Source: Diplolepis rosae (taxonomy: Eukaryota > Arthropoda > Insecta > Hymenoptera > Diplolepididae). From it: DNA of 64,000 nt. The notes beneath the pieces are model-generated. The model did not search any database. It saw only the letters and a list, made by a program, of their open reading frames with translations, and was not told where the DNA came from. Below, one piece after another: positions 1 through 10,813 of the stretch (position 1 is its first letter; the number at the start of each line of letters is the position of its first letter). The translations under genes were made by a program, and so were the position numbers. The stretch lies in NCBI GenBank assembly GCA_030998225.1, contig JAPYXD010000680.1, forward strand, positions 18,302,501 through 18,366,500. Direction: 5' to 3'.

Positions 1-77
1 CGAATTGGGCTTTAGGGAAAGATGTTTCAGAATTCTGGAATTCAGGTTGTTTTAACTCGATTTTCTTTTGAATGTAT
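1..77 (+). repeat. Right-end fragment of a small palindromic MITE, cut by the window edge
   Basis: The first bases (GAATTCTGGAATTCAGGTTG, then a TTTTAACTCGA stretch, ending near GAATGTA) match the right terminus of the complete small element at 3447-3671. The left part lies outside the window. This is a match by eye to one other copy. No coding content. Confidence 0.5.
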
Positions 78-1148
78 TTACTGGCGAATTTAGTTACAGA
101 TTCCATTTTTTTAGCCCGTTAGGAGGGGATTAGGAAAAAATAACTATAAGCAAAAAAGTGTCTTACTTTAAACCATAGAATTTTAAACCTCATAACACTT
201 TTACATTTTTTAGTTAAATTTAATAAAAATAATACGGCTAAATTCCTCATTAATTATTTTTTAGGCTACAGATTCTCAGTGCTTGAAGATTATATGTTAA
301 TGATCTACTATATTTAACTAGAATTCCCGAAATTTATGTATGAGTCACTATAAAACAAATACTTTGAAAACATTTTCTTATATTTAAACAACATTTTTGT
401 AAATCAAACAAATCTGTGTATTGCTATATTTTCAAAAATACATTTTTTTAATTGGAAAAATGTCTTACTTAACTTCCATTTTTTTTAAATCCAACGAATC
501 TTTAGTGTGAAATTTCTTCTTGTTAATTCCGTTATTTTTTCAAATTAAGCATATTTTTTGTAACGTAAACAAATTTTAATTCTGATATTATCGGATTATC
601 CAGTAATTTGTAAATGTTAATTCAAAATTCAACAACTTTTACCTGAAAATGTTTGCCCTAAAATTTGATGAATTGTTTCATTGTGATGTGGTTCATTTGG
701 AACAATTATAATAATAGTTTGTATTACTGACAAATTAATTCTGTATCAGTTATTTTGTTCAAACTATGATTACCCTTTTATTATCACAATTTTCTGTTCT
801 ATGTTTTGAGATCACATGGTATTTCTTATGTTTCTTGTACTCAAAAGGCTTTTAGTATGTATATGTGTTATCGAATGATGTATATATTTTAGCTTGTGAA
901 TAAAAATAGTATGTTCAAAATTTTCTAATTTGTCTTTTCCGAGTTTTCTCTGTGAATTGTGAATGTTGTAATTTGAAAGAATTCTCTTTATATTTATTTC
1001 ATTAGTATTTATATCGGGTTTAGTCTTGATATTTTTACTTGTTTTCTTTATTACTGATCCCTACTATTGGCTTTTTTACATATTTGTTTAAAAATTCAAT
1101 CGGATTGTTATTCGAAATAAAAATCCTCAAACCATTTTTAGATTTCTT
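78..1148. other. AT-rich sequence with no recognisable feature
   Basis: Long A/T runs with scattered stops in all frames. A stretch near 350-560 with the phrase AAATCAAACAAATCTGTGTA resembles sequence near 7330-7600 and 38820-39130, so it may be an old fragment of the MITE family seen complete at 38784-39158. No gene or RNA can be supported. Confidence 0.4.
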
Positions 1149-1364
1149 CTCTCTAAACCTGAATCAGTGAACGGCCACTGATTCGCAGTGACTATTCACT
1201 GATGGCAGCAGCTATAAGTTTTTCACTGAGAATCAGTGAAATAGATTAAACTCACTTATTGAATCAGTGAAAGCTTCAGGTGGGAGTAATAAAACCAGCA
1301 ATATATTTTAATGATCGATGAACTCGTTTATTTTAGGCTAAAAAACATAAAACGAAATGACGTA

Positions 1365-2501
1365 CACGGAAAAAATTTGTCGCTTAAAAAGTCATCGACT
1401 TTGTATAATACTCGTGGATAGGTTAGAAAGTCGACTAAACATTATGAGCCTCCTTATTGAAGAATATGAGAGATAGTCGCTGAAAATGTAAAACGTAAAT
1501 TCGAAAGTTTAAGTGACAGTCGCGGAAAATTTAAAACACCGTGGGTTGGGTTCTATTGTCTCTAAACCAGGCATCGAAAGTCTGAGTGACAGTCGAAGAA
1601 AATTTTGAACAGTGTAAAAAGGAAAATATTATTTTCTGTGATATGATCCTGCACTTATATAGTTAATTATTTTTCACTTTTACATTACCTATATAATCCT
1701 AATATGAACTTACCATTATATTTAACACTGCAACAATTACAGAAACGCAATTTTTTAGAAACACTTCGCAGCACCGAGAATCGAACGCTAGCACGCACGC
1801 ACGCATCCTAACCTAATTCTAATCGCACGCCTTAACCCGCATATCCGTTACATGTCATGGAGACTTGTGTAAAATATTTGGATCACATTCAGAGTTTGAA
1901 GGCAAATCTAAAATAATAGATAAATTTCAAATTTGACGTAATACACTTTATCAAGGTAAACATATACTTACTCGGAACTAATTCTTCAATGTACGCTTCA
2001 ATCCAGATTCAAACGAAACCAAACGACACGTAATCTCAAAATCTAACCAAAATTATTACAAAAACATAAAGCTGAGCTGCATTGTCTGCTGTGCGATGCT
2101 ACGAATTACGTTTCTGCGCATCGCTTTTTGCGACTGTCGAAGAAATTTTAGAAGACGGCATATAAAATCTGATGGACTTTAGAATACAATTTACAAAACT
2201 ATTTGTTTGAATTACTTTCATTTCAAATTATTCGATAGTCTTTTAAAATCTATGACAAATGAATCCAAAGATTATGAAACTTTTCATTACTTCTTAGAAA
2301 AGATCAGTTAGTGTTTAAAATACTTTTATAATAGTAAATACGCGACTTTTTTTCTTCGACCTGGTTTTCTAAAAGTTAGTCGACTTTTTTCTACTATTTC
2401 CTAAAAGTCATTGAAACCTTACAAGACTTTCTCCGATTTTACTTTCTGTCCACGACTCTTCGAATAGTCTGTTAAATTTTAAGCGACAAATTTTTTCCGT
2501 G
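1365..2501. mobile_element. CACGGAAAAAATTTGTCGC-type TIR element, copy A, nested
   Basis: Termini CACGGAAAAAATTTGTCGCT and AGCGACAAATTTTTTCCGTG are a perfect inverted pair that continues inward with TTAAAA. TA dinucleotides sit immediately outside both ends, as expected for a TA target duplication. The same sequence recurs with only scattered differences at 61684-62761, which fixes the boundaries. It is inserted in the older element 1149-2696. There is no long open frame, so it is non-autonomous. It carries a tRNA-like segment on the minus strand at about 1770-1860. Confidence 0.88.
1770..1860 (-). other. tRNA-like (Ser/Leu-like) segment inside the CACGG element
   Basis: Read on the minus strand, this stretch contains GCGGGTTAAGGCGTGCGATT, which resembles the D-arm/A-box region of tRNA-Ser or tRNA-Leu, then GTTAGGATGCG, and then GCGTTCGATTCTC, which resembles a B box and T loop. 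A (GTGC)n run lies where an anticodon/variable region would be, and no acceptor stem closes. A tRNA-derived SINE fragment or pseudo-tRNA captured by the transposon is more likely than a working tRNA. The A-box half is deleted in the copy at 61684-62761. Confidence 0.35.
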
Positions 2502-2698
2502 TAATTATTATTATTTTTAAGGGACGATAAATCAGTAAAGTGTAGATGCAAGTTTTGAATTCGCGAATTCAAAAGTTATGTTCACGTGACGCGTTCACTG
2601 ATTCTTCAGTGAAATCAAAGCAGGGCACTGATTCATCAGTTGATATATTTTCACTGATATAATCAGTGACTATTTCACTGATTCAGGTTTAGAGAGTT

Positions 2699-3278
2699 GA
2701 AAGCTTCTAATTTATGAAATACCTAACAATGAATTTTTCCCTGAGAATAATATGGAAGATAATAAAATTCTGCATTTAATGACCCCAAAACGAAGTGTTT
2801 CAATCAATTATTAACGAAGATATTACGAAAAAGTCAAGATTTCAAAGTTTGCTTCAATTTTAAGCAACTCTTCATGCAATGAACATTCTTGAACTCTTCT
2901 CATTATAGAGGTAAATTTACATACACTTTTGGCAATGTATCAAAAATATTTTTGATAGATTTTTTCTTAACACTATTAAAATCAAAATTTAGAAAAATAA
3001 AATTGGAGAATGCAAAGGATTCTCATACTTGAAAAATGGATTTGAAAAATTATAAAAATTATAATATGACAAAAATACTAAACAACATGAAAAAATAAAA
3101 TTATTTATATATTTCCTTTCATGAAGAATTTCACAAAAAAAGCTTTGAATTTACACTTGTTTTCAATATCTTCGTTACTAATTGACTAAAAGACTTCATT
3201 TTGGGATCATTAAATGCAGAATATTGTTACCTTCCATGTTATTTTAAGGGAAAAATTCATTGTTAGGTATTTTATAAA
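2699..3278. repeat. Fold-back (palindromic) element with arms of about 150-170 bp
   Basis: The left arm, about 2705-2880, contains AAATACCTAACAATGAATTT, TTCTGCATTTAATGA and AACGAAGATATT. The same strings appear as reverse complement in the right arm at about 3105-3278. The arms show scattered mismatches, so the element is old. The loop of roughly 230 bp is AT-rich and has no open frame of note. It abuts the right end of element 1149-2696. Terminal boundaries are uncertain by 10-20 bases. Confidence 0.7.
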
Positions 3279-3446
3279 ACTTTTGCACAGTAGTGTACCT
3301 CTTGTCGTATTGAATTGTTTGCAAAATAATCTAGAAATGTCGCTGGGTATGTTTTTTCATACCAATTGTATTATTCGTATAATTCCAGCAAATTAAGAAA
3401 GAGAATAAAATTGTTATTTCAAATTCATTATGTAAATTTTAAACTA

Positions 3447-3671
3447 CACTAAAAAAATCCAATTAAAACAACCGGAATTCAGTTTAGGCTATATTTAACA
3501 TTATTTTCTGGATAAAATAACTAGAAATTCATGTTATTTTTACCAGATTTTTCAAGAATTACTAGGAAATCTGTTTGAAATAACCAGAATTCTGGTTAAA
3601 ATTAACAGAAAACAATGTTAAATATGGCCTAACCGGAATTCCGGTTTTTTTAACTCGACTTTTTTTTTATG
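3447..3671. mobile_element. 225-bp palindromic MITE
   Basis: Left arm CACTAAAAAAATCC ... AACCGGAATTC ... TATTTAACATTATTTTCTG is mirrored on the right by CAGAAAACAATGTTAAATAT ... GAATTCCGG and a poly-T end before GTA. TA flanks both ends, consistent with a TA target duplication. The core CAGAATTCTG is itself palindromic. A partial second copy lies at the left edge of the window (1-77). Non-coding and non-autonomous. Confidence 0.75.
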
Positions 3672-3673
3672 TA

Positions 3674-4330
3674 ATTGTTTTTTTTTACTTTAAATACAAG
3701 CAGAATTGTCATCTACATAACAATCATAATTTCGTAGGATACCTAAATCTAATTTTGTAAAGACTTCATCTTCAAAACCTTGCATGAAAATATTAACTAT
3801 GAATGGGAAGAACCTCTTTATACTATTTTTATCGGATTGAAAATATGAGAATTCCATTTAAAATTCTATTCAATCTATTCTATCAATTCAAGATACTATT
3901 GGTTTTAGAGAATAATTAGTTTTATAGATTTTCGGCAAACCATAGAATCTGGAAATCTTAATATCATTTATATTTTAATCTTTCCAATACTTGAAATTTT
4001 TCTTGTTATTTCTTTTATTTGAATCTGGTATACATTAAGCTTGGATTAAATTCTATTGAAGAAGTCTCGTGAATCCATTTTGGCTTCGAATTTTTGTACA
4101 AAATCTCAGATTCAAGTAGAAGAACATATTAGATTTTAAAACAGGAGAAAAAGGTAATGCTCTTCGTATCAAAAGAAACGAGATTACAAAGGATTAAGGA
4201 GATTCTCCCTCTGAATAAAAGTTTATCTATTGTTCATGTGCTTGGAAAATTTATTTTAAAATATTGATTTTTAATTATATATTAGGTAAATGTCCCAGTA
4301 ATCGGTATTTTATTTCCGGTAATCGGCATA
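3674..4330. other. AT-rich sequence with no recognisable feature
   Basis: No inverted or tandem repeat, open frame or RNA signal stood out between the MITEs at 3447 and 4331. Confidence 0.4.
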
Positions 4331-4550
4331 CTCTCTAAATTTTAATCAGTCAAAATCTACTGATTATCAGTGAAATTTGACTCATTCAAATAGCTAAAAA
4401 GAGGTTACTGTAAATCAGTCAGATTTCACTGATTATTTCAGTGAAAATTAACTGATTTGACAGTGAAAAATATTTTTTCACTGATGAATCCGTAAAAAGG
4501 CAAATCACTGATTCAATCAGTGAAAATTTGACTGATTCAGATTTAGAGAG
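4331..4550. mobile_element. 220-bp CTCTCTAAA MITE with AATCAGTC repeats, copy 1
   Basis: The ends CTCTCTAAATTTTAATCAGT and CTGATTCAGATTTAGAGAG are an imperfect inverted pair. TA lies directly outside both (CATA before, TAGA after), consistent with a TA target duplication. The body repeats AATCAGT and ACTGATT several times. A second copy with the same internal order is at 26121-26339, which confirms the element and its length. The relative at 1149-2696 shares only the terminal theme. Confidence 0.85.
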
Positions 4551-5668
4551 TAGAAAGAATCTTACATTTTATTGTATTATCACTGATTTTCACAATTTTT
4601 TTATAATCCATGTTACTAAGTCGTACTATCACTTGTTGTAAAACACTTTAATTAAAATTTTTTTTTAGTACTTTGTTAAATTTCAAGAGTAAAATGACGA
4701 TCACTGGTACACTGACAATTAGTGGGTCATTTACCTTATTGCCTTTTTACTTTGGGATCGGAATTTTCGTATTTAAACTTTTTTATTTATTTTAGCCTAC
4801 TCTTGTCATATTTTTTAATTATCTAGAAATACATTTGTATCGTGTTATGATAAACTTTCCATATAACATTTTTTTTCTTAACTTGTGCAGCTGACGATTA
4901 TTTTTATGGTCATTACAAAACTTTTTCTCTTGAAGGATGATTGTAACGTTGTATGTCGAGAAAGGAAAGAATTCAGAGAGACACGAAGCCTTTTGTTCTT
5001 TTCGTCGCAAGTTTGGGGCTTTTCCATACTTTTCCGAGACTAAAAGGCCTGGGGCTCTCTATTATGAATGAAGGAAAATTCATGTTATTACTTTACACAT
5101 AATATTTTTCAAAATCATGTAACTTTAAAATGACTATATATATTTGGTATTAAATTGTTTTGACGATAAATGATTGCATTTTAAATGGAATTCAAAAAGC
5201 AGTAGCGTTTGTTGCAATTTTATCTGCTCATTACATTTTTAGGTTATGTTCGCAAATATTAATTTCAACAAGATATTTAATCGGCTTTGAGAAACAGAAA
5301 TAAAAGTAAGAATAGATATAAACGAAAGAACTATTCTTATTATGCTACACTTTTCTCCAGCCGCTTTTCCAGACGAGGTTTCATAGGGTTTTACAACCTC
5401 CTTACTTTTAAATCTTCAAGCCTTATATAAGACTTTTTCCTTTTTCTCGAGCACTTTGTTCTGTGTCAGATTATTTCATATTGCCTTTTGCTCAAAACAG
5501 AAAAAGTTAACGAAGGTAGAATTCCACTGCGAAGTTTTTTAAAAGCCGCATCAATCAAAAATGATTATATGTCGACTTTTTTAGTAAATCAAATGTATTG
5601 AATTTTACTGGAATTTCTAATGTTTTTGTATAAATGACGCCATAGTAAACACTCACGAAACAATTTTT
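4551..5668. other. Unassigned AT-rich sequence
   Basis: A slightly less AT-rich part (about 4940-5060 and 5330-5560) has ordinary composition and no repeat match within the window. A 63-codon minus-strand frame at 4819-5010 has no recognisable domain and I do not call it. Confidence 0.4.
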
Positions 5669-6759
5669 ACATTCTCATCATGGATGAGAAGGTATTGGTT
5701 TTATGTGAAAAATGACTTTCGAAATTTTCATCAAATCTTTACGTTTTGAGACCCCCTGAGTCAGAAAAAATGGTTTTTACGAAAGTGTCTGTCTGTCTGT
5801 CTGTAGGTCGTGTGCGGCATAACTCTCGATAGAATTATCAGATTGAATTAAGCTTTGGTACACTTTATCGGAGCCGAAAAAGTAAGGACAAGTTCGTTAA
5901 CCAGCCACATCCAATCAAAATTGAGGGGTTGAGCACTACTTTTGTGTTTTTGAAAATAATTTTTTGAAAAAATCAAAAATTTCAATACTGGTTTTAGATA
6001 GTGCTCATAAATCTCTAAAAATTATCCTGATAACATTTTTTGATTAAATCAAAATTAGAAATGTTACAGCATATTCAAATTCGAAAAAAGCCAATATCAA
6101 AATTCCATTTTCCAGTTAAATTATACGAGATACGAAAAAACGTTATGATACAATATTATTTTATACATAAAGACCTACAAATTTGGATTGTAACATTTTT
6201 TCATAAGATGCATATTTTTCTTTTTAATTAAAAAAAAAACTATTGAAAATCCAAAATTCAATTTTTTAACAATAATATGTAAAATAAGAAAAAATCGTAC
6301 GAATACAAAGTTGTTAGTTTCAAAAAGATCTACAAGTTTTGTCTCACACAGTTTCTGATAAAACATATATTTTTCGTTTCAATTCCAAAAAATACGATTA
6401 AAATTCAAAAATTCCATTTTTTAGACAAAATATGTGAGATACAAAAAAAAATTTGAGATGAAAAATTGTTTGGCTAAATAAGGTCTACACATTCTTATCG
6501 AGAAATTTCTCGACAGGATGTATATTTTAATTTTTTGATTTTTAATATTGAAAAAATTCGATTTTTTTCACCAAAATATGTGAGATACGAAATAAGCGTT
6601 GTTCTGCAAAATCGTTTCCTAAAATAAAGTCTACGGTTTTTTCCTTTTTGAGATATTTGGAAGAAAATAAATTTATCAATAATCATGTAATTTATTAAAA
6701 AGTTACAAAAATGCATACAGAAAATTGAGCGCGAAGCGCAAGTGTCATGCTGAGAATGT
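5669..6759 (+). mobile_element. (GTCT)n-head 1.1-kb repeat family, copy 1
   Basis: Ends ACATTCTCATCATG and CATGCTGAGAATGT form a short TIR (one mismatch in this copy). The head starts with a hairpin (TTCTCATC-ATG-GATGAGAA), followed by TTTTACGAAAGTGTCTGTCT and a short (GTCT)n tract. Then comes a stretch including GGTACACTTTATCG and GTTAACCAGCCACATCC. The body is a series of diverged units of about 150 bp, each with a GTGAGATACGAAA-like phrase. The tail is ATGCATACAGAAAAT plus GAGCGCGAAGCGC. Further copies are at 10814, 15336 (reverse), 30633 (reverse, partial) and 37100. No transposase; class unknown. Confidence 0.85.
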
Positions 6760-6763
6760 GTTC

Positions 6764-6786
6764 CTTAAGGCCGATAGAGCCTTAAG
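6764..6786. repeat. CTTAAGGC hairpin just outside the 1.1-kb family tail
   Basis: A perfect 8-bp stem (CTTAAGGC / GCCTTAAG) around the loop CGATAGA follows the TIR of copy 1. The identical hairpin follows copy 2 at 11917-11939. The copy at 15336 keeps only one arm in its flank. It therefore belongs to the mobile unit or to a favoured target. The spacing recalls Helitron 3' hairpins, but no CTRR end is visible. Confidence 0.6.
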
Positions 6787-7648
6787 AAAAACCTTGATGA
6801 AAACAAATGAAAATTCTTTTGATTAAAACTAGATTGTGACACATCACGGTTGAAATATCTAAGCTTAACTAAAAAATGTGAATGTAAACAAAGCTTAATG
6901 AAATTATAGTTGCGAGTACAAAAAAGGCTGAGAAATGCTCATACAAAATCTAATGTTCAGATAAATTTTTTTTTTTTAATTAAAAAATGTGTCATAGATA
7001 GAATTTTCTGATTGTCCGATATTTATATAAATATGAAAAGAAGTAACAAGAATATAGCAGGACATAAATATGGTTAGAAATAATTTTTCGGAATGTGACA
7101 CAAGCGTGAAAAATAACTTAAAAATAAACAAAAAAATCTCGATAAAAACTTCGACAAAAAAGGAAATGAAAATTCTTTGGGAAAAAAATTGAGTTTTATG
7201 AGTAATTTCATCCAAATTCTCCAGTTTCATCTTTTCTAATTAAAATTTTAACTAACCCTTAGTCATTGAAATTCGTTGAATTTTGATAAATTTATTTTTA
7301 ATTTTAATCCTTTTCCTTAATTAATATAAATTTCTCACTCAACTTTCTTTTTTTTAGATCAAACAAATCTTTGATGTCTTTTAAATAAATGATTTTTTAA
7401 ATTATGTTTTACAATTTTTTTTATAAATCACTTTGCCGATATATTAACTACTTTTGAATTAAACAAACCATTTCAACACAGAATTTTTTCTATTCATTTA
7501 CGTTATTTATTTAAATCAAACATCTTTTAAGCATGAACAAATTTCTCTTCTGAATTAAGAAAAAGAAGGCAAATAAACGATTTCGTCAGTTTAACTTAAA
7601 GTTTCTTCCGAGCGAAGTGACTAAATTCTCATAGATTCTTGTTAAAAT
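6787..7648. other. AT-rich sequence, possible old MITE fragment at 7290-7610
   Basis: The right part, with TTAAACAAACCATTTCAACA and ending near TAAAGTTTCTTCCGAG, resembles the inside and right end of the element at 38784-39158, but the left end is not clear. The remainder holds only A/T runs. An 84-codon minus-strand frame at 6976-7230 is low-complexity and I do not accept it. Confidence 0.4.
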
Positions 7649-7886
7649 TATTCAAATGTAGTGGAGTTTGCTGTCACATGTAAGCAAATAAAACATCAGC
7701 TACCCGGAACCTAAATTATTTTCTGTTTGAATTTTAAAGAAAAATTTTGAATTTTCATTTGAAAATTACTGGATAACCCGGTAATATCGGAAACTTTGAA
7801 AAATTGAAGCAGAAAATAATTTACATTTCGGGTAGCTGATGTTTTATCTACTTAAATGTGACAACAAATTCCATTACATTTAAATA
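7649..7886. mobile_element. Palindromic MITE of about 240 bp
   Basis: Arms of about 80 bp: the left contains GTCACATGTAAGCAAATAAA and ACATCAGCTACCC, and the right contains GGGTAGCTGATGTTTTATC and AAATGTGAC. They pair with a few mismatches as far as AAATTATTTTCTG. A loop of about 70 bp separates the arms. Non-coding. Exact termini (near CAAATGTAGTGG and CCATTACATTTAAA) are uncertain by a few bases. Confidence 0.75.
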
Positions 7887-9304
7887 ATGTAACAAGTTTT
7901 TATGCATTTTTGTAAAATAAAGGCAATAATGTCCCAGAGTATAAGTGCTGAAACTGCTGAGGAAGCAAAGTATAATTTTGAGAATGAAAACATTTAAAAA
8001 ACTCCTTTCAGCATTTTTGGCCTTTTTCTAGAATATATGATGAAAGTTTTGGTGACCTAGCATTTGAATGAACGGTAGCAGCTGCAGTTAATAATGTTTC
8101 CATACTTTTCCTCTCTTCCGTGACCATCCCTGGAGAGAATAAGAGAGGGTTATGTTGGTTGGTCGGTCGGTAAAAAAAAAGGGTGGGTCACAGTCACACA
8201 GACGTTCTGAATGAGTTTTGACGAACGTCAGCAGTGGTGCAAACATAGCGAATTCGAGAGAAAAGCTCACAGGACCACTCGGAGACGGGGATAGACAAAT
8301 AGAAGCGGAAGTACAAAGCATCCATGTAACTGCCAACGCTCGTGGCGCCTACCAACCCCTTCATGTCAATGCTATACATTCGTTCGTGTCTAAATTCTAG
8401 AAATACTCCCATATCTTTCCCACATACTCTTTTTAAATTCCAGATTCGTTATACTTCATTTTATATTTCAATTACGTATCAAAAGTCTCAATTTTATAAA
8501 TATTATACAAATACGCAAATACATTGACCATTCACTGACCGTTCAATAACCATTTACTGACCATTCACTGACCTTGCAATATTATGAAAAAGAATGGTAA
8601 AAGAAAATTCAAGTCATTGCATAAAATTGGCTAACAACGTTGAGTGACCAAAAAATGACACTATTTATAGATTTTTAAATTAAATTCACGAAAATAATGA
8701 ATTACTAGAAGAAACTAGGATTATAATGAAAAAAGTTGCGAAAATTCAAATGGAAAAAAAGCGCCCATAACAAGTGAAAATTCATTAATTTTATTTTTTG
8801 AATAACATTAAATAAGACAAATCATTTCTTATAATTTCAATATATAATTATAATGATAATAATTTGATTAAAAATTTTAAACTATTCATTACTCAAGCAT
8901 AAAATTACTTTTGAAATTACTAATCTAATTTTAAAAAAGATAATCATAAACATTGTTTAATATACCCTACGTACTGAAAAAAATTTTGGTATCATCAATA
9001 AAACTGTTGTTAGCTAGAAGAAGTAATTTTTTGGTATTTCTGCAACAAACACTTTTTATAGTCAACCAAGCACTCCTCTTGTTATTTTCGTTAGGTCAAT
9101 GAAACTTTTTCCTGAGTCAAACGAAATCCTTCTCATTGCCCAACAAGACAATACTCCAAAAAATAGTTCTATCATGTCAACAAGATAATGAGCTGACTAC
9201 AAAATAATTTTATGCTAAAAATTCGTGTTTGTATCTATTCTTAATTTCCATATTTTTCTATAATTTATCCACATTCTATTATAGGCGTAATAATAATTAA
9301 TATA
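7887..9304. other. Unassigned; ordinary-composition island at 8090-8400
   Basis: 8090-8400 is balanced in composition and unique in the window. Its overlapping 60-82-codon frames on both strands have no recognisable domain. At about 8525-8575 there are five loose copies of an 11-13-bp unit containing CATTCACTGACC. From 8970 to 9200 several ACAAAA/TTTTGTT phrases recall the repeat at 40755-42055. I call no gene here. Confidence 0.4.
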
Positions 9305-9651
9305 CACGAAGAAAAAAAAAACCTGTTGGATTTTTCGAGTTCACAAGTGAAAATAGTGACGGCATAATATTTCTGTAAATTTAAAAGATATTTCCGTACA
9401 ATTCGTCGCTTTTTGTAAACATACTAGTTTCGTTAATAAACATTACAGAAATGCCTATTAAATTAACATTTTCAAAAAAATCCTTAATCTGTAATTTTAC
9501 CAAGAATTTCTCTAATATTTATTGAATAATCTATTATGTTTACAAAAACTCTGAGAATTGTACTGGAATATTTGTTGAATTTACAGGAATTTTTTGCTAT
9601 CACATTTTTAACTTATGGATTCACTGATTTTAGCAGCTTTTTTCCTCCGTG
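9305..9651. mobile_element. 347-bp TA-flanked MITE with CACGAAGAAAAAA ends
   Basis: CACGAAGAAAAAA at the left and TTTTTTCCTCCGTG at the right are an imperfect TIR, with TA immediately outside each. The interior is partly palindromic around GTTTACAAAAA and ATTACAGAAAT. The inside resembles sequence near 48230-48460. Non-coding. Confidence 0.7.
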
Positions 9652-10813
9652 TATCAGGAAGTACCACTGTTAAAAATCTTATCAAATTTAATAGATTTTA
9701 ATATACACGTGGTAAATTAAAATTAATAAATTTGTATATTATGAAAAATTAATATACATACAGTACCGGTCAGAATTGTCCGGCCACCTGTTTTCCGATA
9801 ATTGCTCAAATTATCCTAATTTGAATTATGTAAGTGAAAAAATTTGTTCTCTTAATTAAATTTAAAGCTATCAAAATTTTTTTATAAAATGAGCCCAGCA
9901 TGAATTCATTTTGTTAAATTTTGAAGAAGTTTTTGCAGAAATAGTCAAAATTTCAATGCTTTCTTAAATTTTAAATAACTTTCAAAGTAATCAACATTTT
10001 CAAATGTTCTTTGACTAATTTTAAAGCTAAATTTCTATAAAATCGATCAAAATTCTTGGAATTGATGTGTAATTTTTTTCTTACATACTGCACAAGGTTA
10101 AACTTCAAATAAAAAAGTTGGAAAAATTACAATATTGCTTTTGCTTAGAAAATTTTTTTTATGAGATATATAAAACATATAATCATGAATTTTGTATCGA
10201 ATCCCCTTAAAATATATATTCATATGATCTTTATTATGATTTACCTACAGATGAAATGTTTTCGAAATTTCCCTACTTTTTTGTTACAATTGTAACTCCT
10301 TGCATTATGCAAGAAAAAATTTATAGATTTATAATGATAATTTAATCCGATTCTGTAGAATCTTAGCTCTAAAATGAGCCCAAGAACATTAAAAAATGTT
10401 AATTAGTTCGAAAGTTATTTAAAATTTAAAAAAGCATTGAAATCTTGACTATTTCTGCAATAACTTCTTCAAAATTTAACAAAACGAATTTATGCTGGGT
10501 TCATTTTATAAATAATTTTGATAGCTTTAAATTTAAGGAGGTTCCCTACCAAAATCATAACGAACAGATTTTGCTTAAATTTGGACTAATGCTTCATTAT
10601 TGCGTTTAGAAACACTCATTGAAATTTCAAGTAGCCTGGGTAGTTAATAACGGAGAAAATAGTGTTTGATTTTTACATGTGTTCTTATGGTAGCATGTAA
10701 TAAGTCATGCTTTTTTAATCATTTTGAATTTTTTTAGTAGAGAAGCAACGATCATATTTTCATGAAACTTTGAGCACATATAAACATATATTTTGTAAAT
10801 CTATAGTATTTTT

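Larger units (their letters stand above)
1149..2696. mobile_element. TIR element with CTCTCTAAACC termini and internal CACTGATTCAGTG motifs, split by a nested element
   Basis: The left end CTCTCTAAACCTGAATCAGT is mirrored by ACTGATTCAGGTTTAGAGAG at the right end. Removing the nested element at 1365-2501 leaves about 410 bp, a typical MITE length. The sequence inside both ends is made of repeated half-palindromes such as CACTGAT and ATCAGTG. The 220-bp elements at 4331-4550 and 26121-26339 share the CTCTCTAAA terminus and the AATCAGT theme, so they are related subfamilies. No transposase is present. Dinucleotides TT flank both sides; whether they are a target duplication is unclear. Confidence 0.75.

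Noticed and set aside
5669..6759. Helitron assignment for the 1.1-kb family
   Set aside because: Hairpins near the end are suggestive, but there is no TC start or CTRR end, and ACATTCTCATCATG inverted ends are present instead.
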